Shown here: positions 1-5,668 of the stretch, piece by piece | Numbering within the stretch: position 1 is the stretch's first letter | How the letters are laid out: each line of letters starts with the position of its first letter | Assembly (NCBI GenBank): GCA_947490035.1 | Contig: CANLGS010000273.1 | Span: 1 to 6,271, forward strand | Reading direction: 5' to 3' | DNA length: 6,271 nucleotides | Source of the DNA: Gemmataceae bacterium | GTDB taxonomy: Bacteria; Planctomycetota; Planctomycetia; Gemmatales; Gemmataceae | Program-made: the position numbers and the translations under genes | Notes under the pieces: model-generated | Told to the model about the DNA's origin: nothing | Database searches by the model: none | Seen by the model: the letters and a program-made list of their open reading frames with translations, nothing else

Positions 1-21
1 ATGATTATTTGCTGTTCTTTG

Positions 22-151
22 CCCTCTCCCCTTGCGGGAGAGGGTGGGCGGCGCTTCGCCGACCGGGTGAGGGGTAAGTCACTCGGCGCGTGGAGCCGAC
101 CCCTCACCCGGCTCGCAAAGCCTCGCCACCCTCTCCCGCAAGGGGAGAGGG
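22..151. repeat. Nested inverted repeat (REPIN-like doublet), intergenic
   Basis: A perfect 26-bp inverted repeat pairs 22-47 with 126-151. A second 12-bp inverted match pairs 63-74 with 100-111, and the sequence between these blocks is imperfectly complementary, so the whole 130 bases can fold as one long hairpin with a loop around 75-99. Each outer arm is itself a palindrome: 22-30 pairs with 36-44 around a 5-nt loop, and 129-137 pairs with 143-151 around the loop GCAAG. The element fills the gene-free start of the window and ends 10 bases before the ribosome binding site of the next gene. This head-to-head pairing of two small palindromes is the layout of REPIN/BIME-type dispersed repeats. 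Dispersal in this genome is inferred, because only one copy is visible here. Confidence 0.8.
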
Positions 152-161
152 AAACGCGCGT

Positions 162-166
162 GGAGG
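162..166 (+). promoter_or_regulatory. Shine-Dalgarno site deciding the start of the beta-RFAP synthase-like gene
   Basis: GGAGG lies 7 nt before the ATG at 174. The reading frame is open from an upstream ATG at 90, but that extension translates the 3' arm of the inverted repeat and has no family resemblance. The family's conserved N-terminal block begins right after the ATG at 174, so this site and start are preferred. Confidence 0.75.
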
Positions 167-173
167 CGACGCG

Positions 174-1112
174 ATGATACGCGTCATCGCGCCGAGCCGG
201 TTGCACTGCGGGCTGTTCCACGTGCCGGCCGCGGGCGAAGCGGATACCGGCACGCGCGCCTTCGGCGGCTTCGGGCTGATGGTCGAGCGTCCCGGCGTGG
301 TCGTCACCGCACGGTCCGCGGAGGCGTGGCAGTTCGAGGGCGCGCTCGCGAGCCGCGCCCAGGTGTTCGCGATGCGCTTCGCGCTCGCGTTACCGGAAGA
401 ACGCCGGCGCCCGTATCAGGTGCTGGTCGAGCGCTGCCCGGCGGAACACACCGGCCTCGGCGTCGGCACGCAACTCGGGCTGGCGGTCGCGAAGGCGCTC
501 GCGGTCGCGAGCGGGGAAGGGGAGTTGTCGTCGGCGGAACTCGCGGCGCGCGTCGGGCGCGGCGCGCGATCCGCGATCGGCGTCCACGGCTTCGACCGCG
601 GCGGGTTGCTCGTCGATGCCGGGAAGAAACCGGGCGAAGCGGTGTCGCCGCTGCTGGCGCACGTCGCGCTTCCCGACGAATGGCGGGTCGTGCTGTTCAC
701 GCCGCCGGTCGCGGCCCACTGGCACGGACACCACGAACGCCAGGCGTTCGCCGCGGCGAGCGGCGGCGACCCGGACTCGCTTCGGCGACTCGCGGAAACG
801 GCCATCATTCCGGCCGCGCAGCGAGGTGACATCGACGCGTTCGGCGACGCCGTGTACGAGTTCAACCGCAAGGCCGGCGAACCATTTCGCGCGGCGCAAG
901 GCGGAAAGTACGCGTCGCAAGAGATCGAGACGTTGATCGAAGACGTGCGTGCGTGCGGGGTTCGCGGGGTCGGTCAAAGCTCGTGGGGGCCGACCGCGTT
1001 CGCGGTGGTCGAAGACAGTGACACCGCGTTGTCACTCGCACTGCGGTTCCGCGGGCGCGTGCCGTGCGTCGTCACCCGCGTTTCCGCCGGGCACCGCGTC
1101 GAGCGAGTGTGA
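174..1112 (+). CDS. Beta-ribofuranosylaminobenzene 5'-phosphate synthase-like protein (GHMP kinase fold)
   Basis: The 312-aa product resembles beta-RFAP synthase, which in methanopterin synthesis joins an aminobenzoate- or hydroxybenzoate-type acceptor to phosphoribosyl pyrophosphate, releasing CO2 and pyrophosphate. This is the first committed step to tetrahydromethanopterin, the C1 carrier of methanogens, methylotrophs and planctomycetes. Visible family blocks are the N-terminal APSRLHCGL (residues 6-14), the glycine-rich GHMP loop HTGLGVGTQLGL (92-103), GRGARSAIGVHGFDRGG (128-144) and the C-terminal GVGQSSWGPTAFA (265-277). Length is near the archaeal family norm (about 320-340 aa). There is no signal peptide or membrane segment, so it should be cytosolic. 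The gene is preceded by GGAGG and converges on the DUF4272 gene with one base between stops. No other methanopterin gene is in the window, so the reaction is inferred from family membership only. Confidence 0.85.
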   Translation: MIRVIAPSRLHCGLFHVPAAGEADTGTRAFGGFGLMVERPGVVVTARSAEAWQFEGALASRAQVFAMRFALALPEERRRPYQVLVERCPAEHTGLGVGTQLGLAVAKALAVASGEGELSSAELAARVGRGARSAIGVHGFDRGGLLVDAGKKPGEAVSPLLAHVALPDEWRVVLFTPPVAAHWHGHHERQAFAAASGGDPDSLRRLAETAIIPAAQRGDIDAFGDAVYEFNRKAGEPFRAAQGGKYASQEIETLIEDVRACGVRGVGQSSWGPTAFAVVEDSDTALSLALRFRGRVPCVVTRVSAGHRVERV

Positions 1113-1113
1113 G

Positions 1114-2393
1114 TCACGTCGCGACGCTCGCGGCCGACAACTCGTCCGGCCCTTCCCACAGCCAGTTCGCGGCCTGGTGCCGCTCGTGCGCGGTGCTGCG
1201 CGCGGTCGCCACCGCGCCGGCCGCGGCTCGGTTGATGCGCTCCCCGCCGACCGCGAGGTCGCCGTCGATCAGCGGCAGGTCGGTCAGGTCGAGCGGGCCG
1301 AACCAGCACGTGCGCGCGAACTCCGCGAAGTCGATCACCGCCGGCGTGAGGTGGTAGTTCCGCAACCGCCAGTGCAGCGCGAACAGCCGGTTGCGGACCG
1401 TGCCGATCTCCTCGCGCGAACGCAGGTCCGGGTTCGCGATCAGCCCGCGCGCCGCGTCGGCGTCGAGGACGCCGAGACACTTCCAGAGCGGGTTGAGTTT
1501 GGCTAGTTCGTCGTGCGGCGGGATGTCGAACCGCTTCAGCGCCCACGCCAGCACGACCAGCGCTTCGAGCCGCCACGTCGCGTTCGCCTGCTGCTGCGGG
1601 TCGAGTTGCCCGAGCGGGCAGTTCACCACCTCGCGCTCGTCAGGCTCGAACTCGGCGTCGAGGCCGATCTCGGTCACCCACGCGAGCAGGTCGGCGTAGG
1701 TGTTCCGCACGTGTTCCGCACTCGCGTCGTCCTGTTCCAGAATGGCGCGCGCGGTGACCGCGACCAGCGCCAGCGCCCGCCGTGCAACGCGCTCCGCCGC
1801 GGGCGGGTTTGCCTCCGGTCCGGGTTCCTCGTCGGGCGGTTTCGGGCGCGACATCTCGTGCATCGCCGCGCCCAGGGGTTCCGACGCCGGCACCTCGCCG
1901 AGCACCCGCGGCCACTCCGCGTCCGCGTCCTCTTCGGCCTCGCCCCAAACGCCGAACAGGACGCGCCCGCTCGCGTCGCGCAGCGCCGCCGGGGTGAACA
2001 GCACGCCGTCGAGCAGGCGCGCGACTTCAAAGAGGAGCGTCAGACGCGGGTCGCCTTCGGGTTCAAACTCGGGGTCGAAGTCGGCGGCAATCGCGCCGCG
2101 GAACGTGGTGGTGAGCAGGAGGACGCGCTCCTTGCGCGGCGTGTCGGGGAAACGCGCGAAGTAGCCGCGCATCCCGTCCATCTGGCGGGACCAGTTCGTT
2201 TCGCTGGAGTAGTCGGGGTCGTGCTTGAACGTGATCGTCCACCGCGCCTCGCACCTGACGAAGACGACATCGGCGAGGCGCCAGTCGTCGTCGGGGCCGT
2301 CGAAGTGGACCCCGGCGCTCGCTCGCGGAGCAACCGGGCGACGCCGGCGAGGTCCGCGAGCCGGGTGAAGATGTTGATCGGTTCGCGCGCCAT
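1114..2393 (-). CDS. DUF4272 domain protein with an apparent frameshift near its N-terminus
   Basis: The start at 2393 has a GGAGG five bases upstream and opens a plausible N-terminus (MAREPINIFTRLADLAGVAR), but after about 28 codons that frame degenerates. The convincing protein resumes one frame over as VHFDGPDDDWRLADVVF and runs to the TGA at 1116-1114. Adding one base to the four-base run at 2310-2313 (GGGG on the coding strand) joins the two as a 426-aa protein. In that numbering, residues 1-170 are an uncharacterised N-terminal region, 180-200 a Pro/Glu-rich linker, and about 205-420 match my recollection of DUF4272 (WRLEALVVLAWAL at 274-286, RLFALHWRLRNYH at 336-348, HERHQAANWLWEG at 403-415). 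Function is unknown and it is probably soluble and cytosolic. The downstream frame stays open upstream to an ATG at 2517, but that extension only translates the intergenic repeat. It may be a sequencing error or a young pseudogene. Confidence 0.75.
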
Positions 2394-2398
2394 ACCGC

Positions 2399-2403
2399 CC
2401 TCC
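2399..2403 (-). promoter_or_regulatory. Shine-Dalgarno site of the DUF4272 gene
   Basis: On the minus strand this reads GGAGG, 5 nt before the ATG at 2393. It supports 2393 as the true start even though that frame does not connect directly to the rest of the protein, and is part of the argument for a frameshift. Confidence 0.65.
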
Positions 2404-2426
2404 GGGGAAGGGCGCTATTGTAGCTG

Positions 2427-2550
2427 TCACTCCGTAACCGGTCTTCTCTTGTGGCACAGACATTCCTGTCTGTGTGCTTCGAGGGTTCAGGCGCACAGAC
2501 AGGAATGTCTGTGCCACAAGACGAAGGCAGAAGCCCGGTCACGGAGTGAC
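2427..2550. repeat. Long nested inverted repeat (REPIN-like doublet) between DUF1501 and DUF4272 genes
   Basis: Inner arms 2448-2477 and 2491-2520 are 30 bases each and complementary except for one position, around a 13-nt loop (2478-2490). Outer arms 2427-2442 and 2535-2550 add 16 more pairs with one mismatch. Each inner arm is itself a palindrome built on CACAGACA/TGTCTGTG: 2455-2462 with 2467-2474 around TTCC, and 2493-2501 with 2506-2514 around GGAA. The element occupies most of the 166-nt spacer. The two-shell structure suggests one dispersed repeat inside another, or a composite element. Copy number elsewhere cannot be judged from this window. Confidence 0.85.
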
Positions 2551-2555
2551 CGGGC
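2533..2555 (-). terminator. Terminator-like hairpin after the DUF1501 gene at 3954-2560
   Basis: A perfect 10-bp stem (2533-2542 with 2546-2555) closes a 3-nt loop, beginning 4 nt after the TGA at 2562-2560. On the minus strand it is followed by TTCTGCCTTCGT, which is only moderately T-rich, so it is not a textbook intrinsic terminator. The same bases also form the outer arm of the neighbouring inverted repeat, so the two folds compete. It may be a repeat unit that also ends transcription. Confidence 0.45.
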
Positions 2556-2559
2556 CACG

Positions 2560-3954
2560 TCAGCCGTGCAGCCCGCGGATGGGAGTGTACTCGGACATCG
2601 TGAGGAGTTCGCGGCTGACGCCGCGCGTGATGCGGAGCTTGCCCACGTCGAACAGCGTGTTCATGATGGTGCCGATCAGGTTCGAGACGCGCACCGGCTC
2701 GGTCGCGGGGTCGCCGCCGTTGGCCGACGACTTGCCGATCACGGCGCCTTCCGGCAGTCCGCCGCCCGCGAGCATGAGCGGCCCGAGGTTGCCCCAGTGG
2801 TCGCGGCCCCCCTTGCCGTTGATCTTCGGCGTGCGGCCCATCTCGCCGCACACCACCAGCATCACCTTGTCTTCGAGACCGCGGTCGCGGAGGTCGTCGA
2901 GGAACGTGCTGATCGCGTGGTCGAGCGGCGGGGCCATGTACCCCATGCCCTCGGCCACCGTCGCGTTGTTCTGGTCGGCGTGCATGTCCCACACGAAGTT
3001 CGTGGTGACCGTGACGAACCCGGCCCCGCGTTCGACCAGCCGCCGCGCGAGCAGCATGAGCTTGCCGAGCGTCTTGGCGTTGTCGGTGTAGTGCTTCCAG
3101 TTGTTCCACTTCTTGTCGATCTTCGCCACGTCGTACAGCTTCGCGGTGTCGTACTTCTCGACCGTCTTGGCGTCCTCTTTGGTGATGTCGAACGCCTCGC
3201 CGACGCCGCCGAGGAGGATGCTGAACGCCTTCTGCCGGGCCGCGTCCACCGACTCGCCTTCGGCCTCGAAGCCGCGTTTCAGTTGGTCGAAGCCGTCGAG
3301 CAGGGCGCGGCGGTCTTCGAGCCGCGACATCGGCAGGTTCAGCTTCATGTCGCTCTTGGCGTTCCCGGTGCCGTCCGGCTGGAACGGCGCGGTGTTCGCG
3401 GGGAACGGGCCGGTCGCGTCGAACTTGCCGAACTTGTCCTGCCCCGGTCCGGCGGCCGGATCGACCGACCGCGGGAACAGCACGCAGTTCGTCGGCATCC
3501 CGTTCGACGGGTTGTTGCCGCCCGCGGCGCTGGCGTAGGCGCTACCGATGTTCGCCCCGAACGAGTCCTTGCCGACGATGGTTTTGATGTCGTGGTTGGC
3601 GTCGCCCGGCACGAACGACCGCACGACGCACAGCTTGTTGGCGCGGGCCGCGAGCTTCGGGAACGTGCCGCCGAACGTGACGCCGGGGATCGAGGTCTTG
3701 ATCTCGCCGGTCGCGCTGCGGACCTCCGCGGGCGCGGTCATCTTCGGGTCGAACGTCTCGAACTGACTCGGCCCGCCGTGGCAGAACAGGAACACGACGG
3801 ACTTGTCCGTGACCGGCTTGCCGGCCTCGGAGAGCTTCGTGCCCGCGCTCGCGGTGGGGATGAGCCACGGCAGCGACATGCCGCCGAGCGCGAGCGAGCC
3901 GACGCGAAGGAAGTCGCGCCGCCCGAGCCGAGCCGAATCACCGAAACGCAGCAT
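2560..3954 (-). CDS. DUF1501 family secreted protein, Tat signal
   Basis: This 464-aa protein belongs to DUF1501, a family in the alkaline-phosphatase/sulfatase-like fold group that is expanded in Planctomycetes; its substrate is unknown. It starts with a twin-arginine signal (GRRDFLRVG at residues 11-19), a hydrophobic stretch and a likely cleavage after ASA at 37, so it should be exported folded. Family landmarks are HGGPSQFETFD (59-69), LARRLVERG (about 302-310), WDMH (322-325), GEMGRTP (370-376) and GRDHW (383-387), near where metal ligands are expected in this fold. A Gly/Asn/Pro-rich stretch around residues 140-200 is unlike the other two copies in the window. The start is fixed by GGAG six bases upstream and by the Tat motif. 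It lies 101 nt after the neighbouring DUF1501 gene and could be cotranscribed with it. The usual DUF1549/DUF1553 cytochrome-type partner is not visible. Confidence 0.9.
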   Translation of the reverse strand: MLRFGDSARLGRRDFLRVGSLALGGMSLPWLIPTASAGTKLSEAGKPVTDKSVVFLFCHGGPSQFETFDPKMTAPAEVRSATGEIKTSIPGVTFGGTFPKLAARANKLCVVRSFVPGDANHDIKTIVGKDSFGANIGSAYASAAGGNNPSNGMPTNCVLFPRSVDPAAGPGQDKFGKFDATGPFPANTAPFQPDGTGNAKSDMKLNLPMSRLEDRRALLDGFDQLKRGFEAEGESVDAARQKAFSILLGGVGEAFDITKEDAKTVEKYDTAKLYDVAKIDKKWNNWKHYTDNAKTLGKLMLLARRLVERGAGFVTVTTNFVWDMHADQNNATVAEGMGYMAPPLDHAISTFLDDLRDRGLEDKVMLVVCGEMGRTPKINGKGGRDHWGNLGPLMLAGGGLPEGAVIGKSSANGGDPATEPVRVSNLIGTIMNTLFDVGKLRITRGVSRELLTMSEYTPIRGLHG

Positions 3955-3960
3955 GAGAGT

Positions 3961-3964
3961 CTCC
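3961..3964 (-). promoter_or_regulatory. Ribosome binding site abutting a long hairpin
   Basis: GGAG on the minus strand, 6 nt before the ATG at 3954. It lies one base beyond the end of the 29-bp inverted repeat (3966-4053), so folding of that repeat in the mRNA would end next to the ribosome landing site. Confidence 0.6.
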
Positions 3965-3965
3965 A

Positions 3966-4053
3966 GGCGAACCCCGCCCGCAAGGGCGGGGGTGGGTTGT
4001 GGTGGGTGGCGGGACACGCGAAGACACCCCCGCCCTTGCGGGCGGGGTTCGCC
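3966..4053. repeat. Perfect 29-bp inverted repeat filling the spacer between two DUF1501 genes
   Basis: Bases 3966-3994 and 4025-4053 are exact reverse complements separated by 30 bases. Each arm is also a palindrome: an 8-bp stem CCCCGCCC/GGGCGGGG with loop GCAA at 3972-3991 and TTGC at 4028-4047. The element begins 2 nt after the stop of the upstream gene and ends 1 nt before the ribosome binding site of the downstream gene, so it makes up nearly all of the spacer. It has the head-to-head doublet layout of REPIN-type repeats. It could also affect mRNA stability or the relative expression of the two genes, which is inference. Confidence 0.85.
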
Positions 4054-4055
4054 AA

Positions 4056-5471
4056 TTACTCCAGAATCCCGCGGATCGGTTTCCCGCCGTGGGAAATGTG
4101 GGTGGGCCGGTTGGTGTGGTCGGGCACCGTGCCTTCGGGGTCCACGCCGACCAACTCGTACACGGTGCTGACGAGGTCGCCGGCGGTCACCGGGTGGTCG
4201 CTGGGGAACGCCGCGATCTTGTCCGTGGTGCCGTGGACGACGCCGGGCTTCGTGCCGCCGCCGGCGAACAGGCAGAACCCGCACTGCGGCCAGTGGTCGC
4301 GACCCGCCTTGCCGTTCACGCGCGGCGAACGGCCCATGTCGCCCGTCACCACGATCAGCGTTTCGTCCAGGAGGCCGCGCTCGGAGAGGTCGTCGATCAG
4401 CGCGGAGAGGGCGCGGTCGAGGAACGGCAGGAGCAGCCCCTTCAGCATGTTGAAGTTGTTCTCGTGCGTGTCCCAGTGGCCGTTGGGCTTCGCCTCGGTG
4501 TGGATCGAAACGAACGTGACGCCGGATTCGACCAGCCGCCGCGCGAGCAGCACGCTCTGGCCGAACAGGTCGTTGCCGTAGCGGTCGCGGAGCTTGTGCG
4601 GCTCGCGCGCCAGGTCGAACGCGGTCTTCGCCTTCGGCGAACACAGCAGGTCGAACGCCGCGTCGCGCCGGGCCTCGTGGTGGCGCACGTCGTACTGCGA
4701 CGCCTTCGCGTCGAGTTGCTGGACGAGCGAGCGGCGCGTGTTGAGCGCGTCGAGCGTGAGGTCGCCGTTGATCTTCGGCAGCCGCGGTTCGCCGCGCGGC
4801 GTGATGTTGGGGTTGTAGAAGTCCGTTCCGATCGAGCCGATTTCGGTGCCCGCGTGTGCGTCGGCGGTGCTGAACACCGGGTCGTATTTCGGCCCGAGGT
4901 AACCGCCGTAGGGGCCGGCGCGGCGCAGCCCTTGTGTGTAACCGGGCGACGCCGGGAGCATGACGTAGCCGGGCAACTCCTTGCCGCGACCGACGCCGAA
5001 GAACTGGCACACGCTCGGCACGCTGGGGTGGTTCGTGGGCCGCGCGAAGTAGTCGGTCTGGTCGTGCCCGCCGTCGTAGCCGGTCATCACGCCATACGGG
5101 TTGTGCGAGTTGTACTTGTGCGTGACCGAGCGCACCACCGCGAGTTTATCCAACCGCTGCGCGAGTTGCGGCAGGTGTTCGCAGACGCGAATACCCGGCA
5201 GCGCGGTGGCGATCGTCTTGAACTCGCCGCGAATCCCGTCGGGCGCGTCCGGCTTCGGGTCGAACGTGTCGATGTGGCTCGGCCCGCCGAACAGGTCGAT
5301 GAGGATGACACTCTTGGCGCGCGCCGCTTGCGGCTTCGCGAGCGAAGGTACGGCGCTAACAGGGGGCTGACGCCCCCCGCTCGCCAAGATAGCGAGCGAG
5401 CCGGCGCGCAGCAGGTCGCGGCGGGTGACGCCATCGCTCGCGGCGGAAGAATGTCCGAGAACCCTGAGCAT
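4056..5471 (-). CDS. DUF1501 family secreted protein, Tat signal
   Basis: This 471-aa DUF1501 protein is predicted to be Tat-exported (TRRDLLRAGS at residues 16-25 followed by a short hydrophobic run). Landmarks are LFGGPSHIDTFDPKPD (60-75), LARRLVESG shortly before HWDTH (332-336), GDMGRSP (377-383), GRDHW (390-394) and the GGG turn of the C-terminal domain (404-406). The start MLRVLG... before the Tat motif looks normal for planctomycete DUF1501 proteins, although no clear Shine-Dalgarno precedes it. It differs clearly from the neighbouring copy ending at 2560, so the two are old paralogues rather than a recent duplication. Residues 31-38 (SGGRQPPV), at the end of the signal peptide's hydrophobic region, are encoded by a GC-rich palindrome that looks like an in-frame repeat insertion. 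The substrate is unknown; a hydrolase of the phosphatase/sulfatase type is possible. Confidence 0.92.
   Translation of the reverse strand: MLRVLGHSSAASDGVTRRDLLRAGSLAILASGGRQPPVSAVPSLAKPQAARAKSVILIDLFGGPSHIDTFDPKPDAPDGIRGEFKTIATALPGIRVCEHLPQLAQRLDKLAVVRSVTHKYNSHNPYGVMTGYDGGHDQTDYFARPTNHPSVPSVCQFFGVGRGKELPGYVMLPASPGYTQGLRRAGPYGGYLGPKYDPVFSTADAHAGTEIGSIGTDFYNPNITPRGEPRLPKINGDLTLDALNTRRSLVQQLDAKASQYDVRHHEARRDAAFDLLCSPKAKTAFDLAREPHKLRDRYGNDLFGQSVLLARRLVESGVTFVSIHTEAKPNGHWDTHENNFNMLKGLLLPFLDRALSALIDDLSERGLLDETLIVVTGDMGRSPRVNGKAGRDHWPQCGFCLFAGGGTKPGVVHGTTDKIAAFPSDHPVTAGDLVSTVYELVGVDPEGTVPDHTNRPTHISHGGKPIRGILE
5362..5377. repeat. GC-rich palindrome inside the DUF1501 signal-peptide region
   Basis: GGGGGC at 5362-5367 pairs with GCCCCC at 5372-5377 around the loop TGAC. 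A second small inverted repeat follows directly (5378-5384 with 5392-5398, 7-bp stem). Together they encode about residues 25-38 of the DUF1501 protein starting at 5471. The stretch resembles an intergenic palindromic repeat that has become part of a coding sequence without breaking the frame. Chance hairpins are common at this GC content, so the insertion reading is inference. Confidence 0.5.
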
Positions 5472-5597
5472 GGGAGAGCCAATCAGGGAAGGCTTCGAGG
5501 CGGGCGGGCGATTCAGGCAGTGATTGGAGAGTACCCTCAGTTCGCGCGCGGTTCAAGGAGAAAGTAGTTCGTTAAAACAGCGATGTGTGTAGAAACG

Positions 5598-5625
5598 AAG
5601 CCGCCCCATTGCAATGGGGCGGCTT
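5598..5625 (-). terminator. Perfect 28-nt palindrome, probable terminator of the right-hand DUF1501 gene
   Basis: The two 14-base halves are exact reverse complements, with a GCCGCCCC/GGGGCGGC stem base and an ATTGCAAT centre. It lies 43 nt past the stop of the DUF1501 gene ending at 5669. On the minus strand it is followed by CGTTTCT, with A residues just before it, which fits an imperfect intrinsic terminator. If it works, the two DUF1501 genes to the left are transcribed separately from this one. The remainder of the spacer 5472-5668 shows no gene. Confidence 0.55.
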
Positions 5626-5668
5626 GAAGGTCGTTGGTGGCTTGTCGAGGCCCAGAAGCTCAGACCAG

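Noticed and set aside
90..173. Upstream ATG at 90 for the beta-RFAP synthase-like gene
   Set aside because: The additional 28 codons translate an arm of the inverted repeat, whereas the ATG at 174 has GGAGG at the right distance and the family N-terminus follows.
2306..2318. Programmed ribosomal frameshift in the DUF4272 gene
   Set aside because: The coding-strand sequence GCGCCGGGGTCC is not a classic slippery heptamer and no clear downstream stimulatory structure was identified; an indel or sequencing error is simpler.
22..4053. CRISPR array or insertion-sequence ends as an explanation of the repeats
   Set aside because: There are no regularly spaced direct repeats with unique spacers, and no transposase lies between the inverted arms, whose loops are only 13-30 nt.
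1513..4581. A 1022-codon open frame on the plus strand, antisense to the DUF4272 gene and both complete DUF1501 genes
   Set aside because: It is Arg/Val/Glu/His-rich with no domain pattern, crosses the intergenic inverted repeats without interruption, and is the usual shadow frame of GC-rich genes on the other strand.
3955..5010. N-terminal extension of the leftmost DUF1501 frame up to an ATG at 5010 (816 codons)
   Set aside because: The extra 352 residues are an Arg/Pro-rich shadow of the neighbouring gene; the Tat signal and ribosome binding site fix the start at 3954.
5528..5556. Possible minus-strand promoter (TTGAAC, 17-nt spacer, TACTCT) upstream of the DUF1501 gene at 5471
   Set aside because: The -10 box matches only three of six consensus bases and planctomycete promoter rules are poorly known, so it is not supported well enough to list.
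3999..5567. A 522-codon plus-strand open frame
   Set aside because: It is antisense to a well-supported DUF1501 gene, has skewed Arg/Val composition and matches no recognised family.
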